From assembly GCA_002049455.2 (NCBI GenBank), contig KV918884.1, positions 1 to 64,000 of the forward strand: 64,000 bases of DNA, given 5' to 3'. The position numbers and the translations under genes were made by a program. This DNA comes from Porphyra umbilicalis (lineage: Eukaryota; Rhodophyta; Bangiophyceae; Bangiales; Bangiaceae). Below, piece after piece: positions 33,695 to 43,219 of this stretch (positions within the stretch are counted from its first letter, which is position 1; each line of letters starts with the position of its first letter). The notes beneath the pieces are model-generated. The model ran no database searches. It worked only from the letters and a program-made list of their open reading frames with translations, and was not told where the DNA came from.

Positions 33695-33834
33695 AAAATT
33701 TTAGCTAAAGCTGGTTGGCTCTGCAGGAGGTCGCAGGTTCAATTAACACCTGAGGGCGACTTGAAATCGCAGAAGCCTGGGGATTGGCTTCGTGAGTGAG
33801 ACCTGGCGGCTTGAGGTCCTGTGAAGTAAGGAGG

Positions 33835-33922
33835 TGTCTTGGACTATAAGTTTGAACTCCTTAGGACCATTCACACCGGTATTGTGGCTGTAGCTGAGTG
33901 GTACAAGTTTCGAATCCCAACA
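33835..33922 (+). repeat. TRIM 3' LTR
   Basis: 88 bp. It differs from the 5' LTR at a few positions, including two extra bases near the start (TGTCTTGG for TGTTGG) and tttcgaatccc for tctcgaatccc. Confidence 0.92.
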
Positions 33923-34000
33923 CCCGCCGCCACTACCGGTGCGCAGCGCCGTGGGGGCGTCTCCCCTCTGGCGACACGCCCTCCGCCCCGACCGTGAAGG
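33923..34000. repeat. 63-bp tandem repeat, right part
   Basis: It resumes the array interrupted by the TRIM (cagcgccgtgggggcgtctc, then cctctggcgacacgccctcc). Confidence 0.75.
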
Positions 34001-35484
34001 AAACGGGCCCAACAGCTTTCACATGATATTGGCGTGAACTGCCCATGAGAAATTTTATCAGCCAATGAAAAGCCTGCGTCGGACAGCCGTGCCCTGCCGT
34101 GGCGCCCTGGTCACGCGGCCGATCTCGCGTTCAAATCAACCGGATATGTGCCAGACACAGACAGGCCCGTTGACGTGAACCGCTGTAGGCCTCCCAGACC
34201 CCGACAGACACCCAGACAGCACCTGGTGTCTCGGGCCATGGACGCCAAAAAGTGCCTACACGGCACCCCAGGAAGCCATGCAGATGCGGCCCAGACGCCT
34301 GCCGAATCGATGACCGAGGCCAAAAACAGGGCCAGAGAGCACCAGATACGAGCCAAACAAAGAAAGAAGCGTATCTCGCGGGTCCCCAGACCGCAAATGC
34401 GGGCATTCCGAGCCACAGATCTTGCAGCCGCCAGCCGCGGCCGGCGTCCGTTGCTGGCTGCCCCGGCGGAACCGTTGCCATGAATGTTGCGGTTGCGTTT
34501 GTGGCCCCTCTGGGGGCCTTCCATCGATCTGGCCGGGCCCTGGCGGCGCCGGAAATATCTGCACCGGCCTGTACGCCGTCGCCTGGGACCCGCTACCGTA
34601 TGCCTCGGGCCGCCGCCAGCCGCCGCGGCCTGCCATTAGTGGTGGTCTGAGCGGAACAGCCACCACGAATGTTGCGGTTGCGTTTGTGGCCCCTCTGGGG
34701 GCCCCCCATCGATCTGGCCGGGCCCGGGCGGCATTGCTGGAATCAGCGCTGGCCTGCACGCGGTCACTGGGGCCCCCGATTACACTGTTTGAAAATTGTG
34801 ACTGTATCCGCAGTCGACCCGACTGGAACGGGGCGTGCGGGCCACCCCAATTGACCAGCCACCTCGTTGCCGCTGTCGGCACGTCGACCACCGTCGCCTG
34901 GACGGCCGCCGTCGTCGCGACCGTCACGCTCGCGGCCCCCTCCGAGGTTGCCGCCGCGTTCGCGGGTCCCGTCGACGCTGCCGCCGGGGTCGCGGCCACC
35001 GTGGATGTTGCTTCCCCCGGCGCTGCCATCGATGATGCTGGTGCCGTGTGTTCGTGACCACAGTCGCGCTTGCGGTTGCGGTTGCGTCCGCCGTTGCGGC
35101 GGTCTGTTCCTCGGTCGGCGCCACGCCTGCCCGCGGGCATTGCGGTTCCTTTGCTGACAACGGTGGTTGCCGGCGACATTGCTGGTCATGGGGGACCCGC
35201 CGCCGCCGCGGAAGCCTCGTTTTCACGCCCCCGTCGTCGCGTCGTACATGGGTGACGCGACCGCCGTGCCATCGCTAGTCAACCGGCTGGCAACGTTACC
35301 GACGACCGGCCTCGGCACGTCGTTGGAGGTCATCACGTCGGGCTCCCAGTGCGTGTCTGTGGATCCAGGATGGAGCGCGCGGGCTCGTGACCGTGACGGT
35401 CGTCGACGTGTGGTACGCGGTGGGGCTCGGGTGCGGTCCGCGCCCGCCGTTGCTTCGGCTAGGGACAAGACGCGCTCCACAAAG
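34001..35484. other. unassigned region left of copia1
   Basis: No gene is recognised despite open frames on both strands. The window's clearest structure here is the 185-bp tandem duplication at 34427-34796. The sequence directly left of the copia1 LTR reads FVERVLSLAEAT on the minus strand; I cannot assign it. Confidence 0.45.
34427..34796. repeat. 185-bp tandem duplication
   Basis: Two adjacent diverged copies with landmarks gaatgttgcggttgcgtttg, tggcccctctgggggcc and catcgatctggccgggcc, spaced 185 bp apart (for example 34484 and 34669). Confidence 0.85.
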
Positions 35485-36030
35485 TGTTGGAACGTCATGC
35501 TCAACGCCGCTGTAAGCCCTGCTGCTGTAAAAAGCAAAATTCAAGAAACCAGGTATTGACAGGGTTCGAACCCCCGACTCCCGGACGCGACCCGAAGGTC
35601 ACGCCTAATGAGAGTGGGTGCCTTACTTCCCACTAGGCTACCCATGCGACTTCCTCGCGGTTTGATGAACGCTGGTGCATTCGACATTTGTACCCGTGCG
35701 ATTTTGAGTGAAATATTTTGCGATTTCACATTTTTTGTTCTTGCGCTTTTGATGCTTTGATTTGCGTGGGCTTTGCATTGATCCCTGATGCTTTGATTTG
35801 ATGATCGTTTTGATTTAGAGTGTGGGCGGGCGCGTGCGCGGGCGAGCTGCTTGGGCTGCGTGGTGGGCTTGAGTGCTCCGACTTGGACTACTTGAGGAGT
35901 GCCCTTGATGGGAAGAGGGGCGCTTTGGAGAGACAACCAACAAAGCACGTTCGCACACATACACACAAGCTCAAGCCACTCAACCACTTCACCGTGGTCC
36001 CCCATCCCCTATCCCCACTGCGTTTCAACA
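35485..36030 (+). repeat. copia1 5' LTR
   Basis: 546 bp, TGTTGGAACG...GTTTCAACA. It carries a tRNA-like sequence in antisense (35553-35647) and AT-rich stretches (gaaatattttgcgatttcac) unlike the GC-rich body. Confidence 0.93.
35553..35647 (-). other. tRNA-like sequence in antisense within the copia LTR
   Basis: The minus strand has an A box (TAGCCTAGTGGG), a D-stem GCCT/AGGC, a long variable arm with GACC-TTCG-GGTC, a T arm CGGGG-GTTCGAA-CCCTG and a B box (GGTTCGAACCC). The acceptor and anticodon stems have mismatches, so it is probably not a functional tRNA. The same module recurs at 40561-40654, 55294-55387 and 60134-60227. Confidence 0.65.
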
Positions 36031-36044
36031 GGTTATGGGCCCAG
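36031..36044 (+). other. copia1 primer binding site (initiator tRNA-Met anticodon arm)
   Basis: ggttatgggcccag follows the LTR with no gap. It is complementary to the conserved CTGGGCCCATAACC anticodon arm of initiator tRNA-Met, the half-tRNA type of priming known from Drosophila copia. Confidence 0.88.
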
Positions 36045-36194
36045 AGCCGGGGCTGTCACAAGGGCAAGGTGTGCCAGACGGCGTCGCGGCGGTCGCGACA
36101 AGTGCGAAGAAGACGAGTGCAAGGTGGTTCAAGGACGCGACGGTCAAGGCGCAAGGTTCGGAAAGAACGGGAAGCGCTACGACAAGCAGGCATC

Positions 36195-39100
36195 ATGGAC
36201 GGTGGCGCTGCCGGCATGGGCGGCATCAAGATTGACAAGTTGACGCAGACGAACTTCCACGAGTGGCGTCAGCGCATGAAGATGGTCCTGGCGCTGCGCG
36301 ACCTGGACGAAATGTTTGACGAAGACGGCAAGCCGACGGACCTGGAGGACCGCGAGTTGGCGGTGTGGAAGCGTCGAGACACGAAGGCGAGCGCCATCAT
36401 CGGGCTCACCCTTGGGTCTGAGCAGCTCGAGCACGTGTCGGGGTGCAAGACGACAGCGGAAATGTGGTCGACCCTGCAAGGCGTCTTCCAGCGCAAGTGT
36501 TTGATGAACAAGATGAAGGCGCGACGCGAGTTCTACACCGTCGCGATGAACGTCGGCGAGGGCACGCTGGGCTATATCAACCGCGTGCGCAACCTCGGCG
36601 AGAACCTGAAGGCCATGGGCGGCGAGGTGACGGAGATGGATGTCGCCATGAGCCTTCTCAACGGGCTGACGTCAAAGTATGAGAACCTGCTGGTGGCTCT
36701 CGACGCCAAGGGCGAGGACGAGCTAAGCCTCGAATATTTCAAGAGCCACTTGCTTCAGGAGGAGCGGCGTCAGGCGGACAAGTCACCGGCGATCAAGCGC
36801 ATTGGTGACATGGCACTCGTCGGCGCCAACTATCGAGGTCAAGGCCGCCGTGGTGACCTTTCCAAGATCGAGTGCTACTACTGCCACAAGTTTGGGCACA
36901 TCGCTCATGATTGCCCAGAGCTCAAGGCCAAGAAGCAGAGACAGGACAAGGTGGCCGCGATTGCGGCTGATGACGGTAGCGACAGCGACGACGCCATCTG
37001 TCTCGTTGGCAACGCGGATGACAACGATGACATTTCCAAGTCGTGGCTTGTCGACTCTGCGGCGTCTGCATACATTTGCTGGATGCGTGCGTGCTTCGAT
37101 GACTACAAGACGACCACGGGACGCAGCGTCACAATGGGTGACAAGGGGTCCGTGGCCACGGCGGGCGTCGGAACCGTCGTCCTCAACGTCATTGTTCAAG
37201 GCAAGACGCGCAAGATCAAGTTGGAGAAGGTGCTCCATGTTCCGACTATGGGCTTCAACCTCATGTCGGTCGGCATGGTGGAGGAACGCGGTGCGGAAGT
37301 GTCGTTCAAGCGCGGTATGTCCATCATCAAGATGAACGAGAAGATTGCTGCGTGCGGCACGCGTAAGAACGGGCTCGTCCACCTGGACATGGCCCCAATG
37401 TCGGATGTTGCTGCGGTGGCCTCTCTGCAGCTATGGCATGAGCGTCTTGGCCACGTGAACGTGGCCGGCGTCAAGAGGATGATCAAGAACAAGGACGTCG
37501 ACGGACTCAAGTGCACTTCCATGCTGGTCCAGGACATTTGCGAGCTGTGCGTGTACGGCAAGGCGGCAATGACGCCTACGCCTAGCGCAAGAGGCGCTCG
37601 TGTGACCAGGCGGCTCCAGCTCGTGCTCTCGGACCTCGGTGGACCTATGTCAGAACCCTCTCGTGGCGGAGCGCTCTACTTCGGCACGTTCACCGACGAC
37701 TTCTCCCGCTGGACGGACGTGGTCTTTCTGCACAAGAAGAGCAATCTTCTCGCGGAGTACAAGATGTGGCTGACCAAGGCACAGCTGCACACCGGCAACA
37801 AGATCAAGGTGCTCCGGTCCGACAACGGCGGCGAGTACGTGTCGTCCGCATTCAAGGCACTTAACGATGAGAACGGCACGACGCACCAGACGACGGTGCC
37901 CGACACGCCGTAGCAGAACGGGGTTGCTGAGCGACTCAACCGAGTTCTCGTGGAGATGGCACGCACCATGATGCGACACAAGGACGTCGACCAGGATCTT
38001 TGGGCGGATGCCATCAAGACGGCGGTCGACATCAAGAACCGCGTCACCAGCCGTGCGCTTCCCGTAGGCAAGACGCCTCATGAGCTATGGACCGGGAACA
38101 AGCCCGACGTTAGCCACATGCGGGTGTTTGGGTCAACATGCTGGGTGGTACTGCACAAGAGCCACGTCGATGGCAAGTTCGGAGACAAGGCGGCAAAGGG
38201 CATTTTCGTGGGCTATCCCGACGGCAGCAAGGCGTATAAGGTCATCCTCGACAACGGCAAGGTCGTCAAGGCGCGAAGCGTCGTTTTCTCCGAGAACAAC
38301 TCAAGCAAGGTTGCAGATGTTCCAGAGGACTCACCCGTGGACGAAGTCGTGGAAGGCGAGACGGGCTTGGATGCCGGCAGCGACGACCAAGACATCGACG
38401 CTGACGACGACCAAGACGTCGACGCTGACGATGACGGCGGAGACGACCAGCAAGATGATGGCTCGGACAAATCGGCAGACGACAATCAAGGTTCTGCCGG
38501 ATCTCAAGACACGCTGCCCGGGAGCGGCAAATCGCCGAGGCCGCCGGTTGAGTACTGGCGTCCAGTGAGCCTCGTTGCTCACGAGGCTCCCATGACGTAT
38601 GGGCAAGCAGTTCAAGGACAAGAGTCGACCAAGTGGCGGGCCGCAATGGACCAGGAGATAGACTCTATCCGCAAGAACAAGACATGGCGTTTGACGAATC
38701 GCCCGGTCAGCCGACGCGTGCTCAAGGGCAAGTGGGTTTACAAGGTCAAGGACGAGCTGGACAAGGTCGGGAACAACACGACGCGGCACAAGGCGCGCCT
38801 GTGCTTTATGGGCAATCGGCAGATCGAGGGGCTTGACTTCAACGAGACGTCTGCGCCGGTGGCCAAGTTCACTACCATCCGATGCATCCTGGCGATGACG
38901 GCGGCGAACGGGTGGGAGCTGCATCAGATGGACGTCAAGACGGCCTTCCTGAACGGCGACCTTGACTTGGAGGTCTACATGGAGCAGCCGGAGGGATACA
39001 TCGATCCCACGTATCCGGACAAGGTGTGCCGTCTTCTCCAAGCGCTGTATGGGCTTAAGCAAGCCCCCAAGATGTGGTACGCCAAGCTCGACGCCTTTCT

Positions 39101-40145
39101 CAAGTCGCAAGGGTTTGACAACATCGACCCGGATGCCTGCCTCTACCTCCAGATGGATGACGGTGAGATCATCATCGTCCTGGTGTACGTCGACGATCTT
39201 CTTCCGGTCGGGTCAAGCATGGAGGCGATTAACAAAATCAAGAAGGCGCTTCGCAAGCGCTTCGAGATGAAGGACCTGGGCGAAGCCAAGGTCATTCTCG
39301 GGCTAGAGATCAGCCGTGACAAGACGTTGGGCACCCTCAAGCTGTCGCAGGGCAAGTACGCGGGACAAGTGCTCGAGAAGTTCGGTATGGCGGAGTGCAA
39401 CCCGATCGCGACACCGTTGGAGGACAGGCTGCAGCTGGCTAAGTCGGAGAAGAGCGACGAGTCTCTTCCTTATCGCGAGGCCGTCGGAAGCCTGATGTAC
39501 CTGATGGTAGGGACACGTCCTGATCTCGCCTTTGCGCTCGGCAAGCTAAGCCGTTTCGTGTCGGGCTACGGGAAGGAGCACTGGGCGGCTGTGAAGCGCG
39601 TCCTCCGATATGTCAAGGGGTCTGTCGACAAGGGCCTGGTCTACAACAAGTCCGCGTCGGGCATCCTCCAAGGTTTCAGCGATGCCGACTGGGCAGGTGA
39701 CTGCAAGACGCGGCGGTCTACGACGGGCTTCATGTTCATCTTTGGCGGGGCGGCCGTCAGCTGGGCTTCGAAGTTGCAGAAGACGGTGGCGCTCTCTACC
39801 ATGAAGGCGGAGTACATGGCTCTTTGCGAGGCCAGCAAGGAAGCTGTTCGGCTCGACAAGCTCATCCAACGCGTCACCATGCTCGTGACGCAGTCGGACA
39901 CCTTTGTTGGGCCGGTTAACATCAAGGTCGACAACAGCGGCTGCATCGACTTCACCAAGAATCCCGTCGAGCACAAGCGCACCAAGCACATCGACATTCG
40001 CTACCACTTTGTGCAGGATGCAATCACGACGGACAAGGTCATCCTCGAGCACTGCCCAACGGACGAGATGGCGGCAGACCCGATGACGAAGGAGCTCGCC
40101 AAGGTCAAACACGAAAAGCGTGTCGAGACGATGGGGATGTGTTGA
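36195..40145 (+). pseudogene. gag-pol: copia1 gag-pol polyprotein with one internal TAG
   Basis: A single frame from ATG 36195 (MDGGAAGMGGIKI) to TGA 40145 is interrupted only by TAG 37911-37913. Domains: Gag with zinc knuckle CYYCHKFGHIAHDC (about 36870); protease WLVDSAAS (about 37045; the usual DSG/DTG is DSA); GAG-pre-integrase with HERLGH and CELC; integrase with Asp in SDLGGP and RSDNGGEY; and, after the stop, Glu in NGVAERLNR. Next come RT (QMDVKTAFLNGDL, LYGLKQAPKMWY, YVDD at about 39190) and RNase H (DADWAGDCKTRRSTTG, KAEYMA). The TAG replaces the CAG of copia2 and cuts integrase just before its catalytic Glu, so full-length polyprotein would need readthrough. Frames upstream of ATG 36195 are LTR and leader. 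Confidence 0.93.
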
Positions 40146-40474
40146 TGGGGATGTGTTGACTTCAAGTACGCGCCGTAAGTACAACCGGATGTAAGTACAT
40201 TGATCCTCCAAAGCGGCCATGACGGGCGGCATCGGATTTGGGACGTAAAGATTCTAGGCGGACTTACTTCTCGACAAGTACTTCAAGGGCGGGGACGATG
40301 GCGATGTGTTGATTGGGATGTGTTGACTTCAAGTACGCGCTGTAAGAACAACCGGATGTAAGTACATTGATCCTCCAAGGCGGCCATGACGGGCGGCATC
40401 GGATTTGGGACGTCAAGATTCTAGGCGGACTTACTTCTCGACAAGTCCTTCAAGGGCGGTCAGCTGTCAGGCGG
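40139..40474 (+). repeat. 168-bp tandem duplication in the copia1 3' UTR
   Basis: Two near-identical units start at 40139 and 40307 (tgttgatggggatgtgttga and tgttgattgggatgtgttga). Copia2 has only one such unit (59879-60046), so this is a copia1-specific duplication after the coding region. Confidence 0.9.
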
Positions 40475-40491
40475 CGTCAAGCAAGGGGGCG

Positions 40492-40913
40492 TGTTGGAAC
40501 GTCATGCTCAACGCCGCTGTAAGCCCTCCTGCTGTAAAAAAGCAAAATTCAAAAAACCAGGTATTGACAGGGTTCGAACCCCCGACTCCCGGACGCGACC
40601 CGAAGGTCACGCCTAATGAAAGTGCGTGCCTGCTTCCCACTAGGCTACCCATGCGACCTCCTCGCGATTTGGTGACCGCTGGTGTATTCGACATTTGTAC
40701 CCGTGCGATTTTGAGTGAAATATTTTGCGATTTCACATTTTTTGTTCTTGCGCTTTTGATGCTTTGATTTGCGTGGGCTTTGCTTTGATCCCTGATGCTT
40801 TGATTTGATGATCGTTTTGATTTAGAGTGTGGGCGGGCGCGTGCGCGGGCGAGCTGCTTGGGCTGCGTGGTGGGCTTGAGTGCTCCGACTTGGACTCTTT
40901 GAGGAGTGCCCTT
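40492..40913 (+). repeat. copia1 3' LTR, left part
   Basis: 422 bp matching 35485-35906, cut at the gypsy2 insertion. The last five bases, CCCTT (40909-40913), are the left copy of the gypsy2 target duplication. It contains the antisense tRNA-like module at 40561-40654. Confidence 0.93.
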
Positions 40914-41687
40914 TGTGACAACACGCTCAGCCCACCCCACCCAGTTGGGGGGAGGGCGAGCCAAACCGCGTCGCCGGGTAGTCCTGTTGGGGAATACCCG
41001 CCCCGGAAGGAAACCCCGAAGAGTACACACGCACGGCGTCGACCGAGGGACGGCGCCCCGAGCGACAAACACGAGTTGTGTGACCGGAAGTTTACTTGCC
41101 CGCGTCGAAGGCCTCGAGGCGACACTCACGCCTTGCCCTCTTATCCCGTCCGTTCCCCTCGGACCCTCAGAAAACCCTCTTCAGACACCCTCAAAGGACC
41201 CTCGGAAAACCCTCCTCAGATACCCTCAAAGGACCCTCGGAAAACCCTCCCCTCCGGGCCCATGGGGCCCGTCTCAGCGGAGGACGGCCGAAGCTTCGAA
41301 TACCGCCTTGAGTAGAGGCGGGGGAAGGGTTCTTCGTGACACCCTTGCGGCGCCCCGGGGTCAGGGGCGCGAAGTAATATAAGTCAATAATCCAAGTTGG
41401 GATTACACAAAATTAGGCCCTTTAGTAGGGGCCCACCCGGGGAGTTACTAGTTCCAGGGAAGTCTCGAGATCGCGGTTATGGTTGGTGAGCCACGGGGTG
41501 ATCACAAGTGGATCGCCACCGGAACGACTCGAAATATGCGGAACTAATGCATATTTGCCCTGAACGGGTTTGACGGTGGTCGGGATTTGTAGTGGATCCT
41601 GTCCGACCGGTTTTCCGGATCGGCTAACCCCCTCGTGATTGGAAGAAGGCCCCGTGCCGAGGCTTGACAAGCAGTAATGCTGTCACA
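40914..41687 (-). repeat. gypsy2 3' LTR
   Basis: 774 bp, bounded by TGTGACA and TGTCACA on the plus strand (an inverted repeat at the ends). The polypurine tract AAGAAGGGGGAAA (minus strand, 41700-41688) adjoins it. Confidence 0.95.
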
Positions 41688-41700
41688 TTTCCCCCTTCTT
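41688..41700 (-). other. gypsy2 polypurine tract
   Basis: Minus-strand AAGAAGGGGGAAA directly before the 3' LTR, the expected plus-strand DNA priming site. Confidence 0.85.
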
Positions 41701-41829
41701 AGAGGGTCATCGACCCGGTGGCCCAAACGTTGAATCGGAGGAGGCCCGCCCGGAGAGTATAGGGGCGGACCGCCGGGGGTACTACCCGGGGGCCTGACTG
41801 GTGCCAGGTGAGGCGGAGCGCGGCCTTGC

Positions 41830-42500
41830 CCTGCATCTCTGGGAGGCGGGGGTGTGTCACGGCCGTGACACGCGGTGCGCGATCCGCGACCGTTGCGCGG
41901 GGGTCAGTGGCCCCGCGCCGGACGGTGGGTGCGCCGAGGCTGGGATTGCCCAGTGTCGGGCGGGGGTGCGTGACCGCCGTGCAACGCAACGCCCGATCCG
42001 CGACCGTGGCGCAAGGGTGAGTCACCGCCGTGCCACACGGCGCGCCATCTGCGAGCGTGGCGCGGGGGTCGGTTGCCCCGCGCCGCACAGTCAGGGCGCC
42101 GGGGTGTGTCACCGCCGTGCCACGCGGCGCGCGATCCGCGATCGTGGCGCGGGGGTCAGTTGCCCCGCGCCGCACGATCAGAGCGCCGAGGTGTGTCACC
42201 GCCGTGCCACGCGGCGCGCGATCCGCGACCGTGGCGCGGGGGTGAGTCACCGCCGGGCCACCCGGCGCGCCACCTGCGAGCGTGGCGCGGGGGTCAGTCG
42301 CCCCGCGCCGCACCGTCAGGGCGCCGGGGTGTGTCACCGTCGTGCCACGCGGCGCGCGATCCGCGGCCGTGGCGCGGGGGGTCAGTGGCCCAGCGCCGCA
42401 GGGCGGTGCGTCGCGCCCTGCACCGGTGTAGGGCGGGGGTGAGTGGCCCCGCGCCGCAGGGCAGTGCGTCGCGCCCTGCACCGGTGTAGGGCGAGGGTGC
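41830..42500. repeat. GC-rich composite minisatellite in the gypsy2 3' UTR
   Basis: Units built from gtgtcaccgccgtgccacg, cgcgatccgcgaccgtggcg and gccccgcgccgcac recur many times in about 87-bp and shorter steps. It lies between the end of pol (43220) and the 3' LTR. The rest of 41701-43219 has no supported coding sequence. Confidence 0.8.
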
Positions 42501-43219
42501 GTTTCCGCCGTGCCACGCAACCCGGCCCAGGAAGGGGTGATGCCCTGGACGTAGGGCCTCCTGCCAGTGCACAGGGGCCCATAAGACCCAGATCAGGGGC
42601 GGGTGGGCGTAGGACGGGGTCCCGATGGCACGGCCGGCGCTTCCGGCTGTACCACCGGGCATACCCCCCCACCCTCTTGCTCCAGCGTGTCAAACCCAAA
42701 TTGGGGCGACCCTCCCCGCCCTCCACTACTGGGGTGGGAAGGAGCGGTGCGGCCTACTATGCCGACGCCGGGGTCCGTGGGGGCCGGCGTAGGTAACGCC
42801 GGACGAGAGCCGAGCCGATGGGCGACCAGGGGAGGGGATGGGGACGCCCTTGTCCCGAGTGTCGGGTGAGAGGCTGTGCCGTCGCCGCGCTGGGCGAGGG
42901 GGCGCGGCTCGAGCCTCCGGACGGCAGCGGAAGGGGCCCACGCAAGTGGCGGCGCCCGCTCGTGGGCACCGCCCAGTCTAGCGGCGCCGCGCCGTCTCTA
43001 TGGCGGCCGCCCGGCGCAGTCGGCCAGCGGCGTCGTCGTCAAGTTGGGCGGCAAGGCGACGGCCCGGGGCGCCGAGACGTCAAGCGATGGTGCCGTGTCG
43101 GCGGGCGCCCGGTGCTGTGGGGCGCCGCCGCCACGAGCAAGGAGGGGGTCGGCCCGCTCCGGCCTGCGAAGCGAGGCAAGGAGGGGGATACGTGGGGGTG
43201 GGGGGCGCCGCGAGCGGAG

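Larger units (their letters stand above)
33595..33922 (+). mobile_element. complete TRIM (328-bp miniature LTR retrotransposon)
   Basis: Two LTRs of 86 and 88 bp (33595-33680, 33835-33922) begin TGT...TTGG and end CCAACA. They flank a 154-bp interior without an ORF. The primer site ggttatgggcccag (33681-33694) abuts the first LTR, and a purine tract gaagtaaggagg precedes the second. The 5-bp sequence CCCGC occurs directly outside both ends (33590-33594 and 33923-33927), a perfect target duplication. It lacks gag and pol, so it must be mobilised in trans. The LTR termini and primer site match those of the copia elements in this window. Confidence 0.93.

Noticed and set aside
34256..35179. 307-codon minus-strand gene left of copia1
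   Set aside because: It spans the 185-bp tandem duplication, matches no domain I know, and competing frames are open on the other strand.
35553..35647. Functional tRNA gene
   Set aside because: Acceptor stem pairs at only about five of seven positions and the anticodon stem is mismatched; it is part of the LTR in all four copies.
38331..39110. 259-codon minus-strand frame within copia1 (and the equivalent 58071-58850)
   Set aside because: It lies antisense to RT, exists in both copies only because the sense sequence is conserved, and has no protein-like features of its own.
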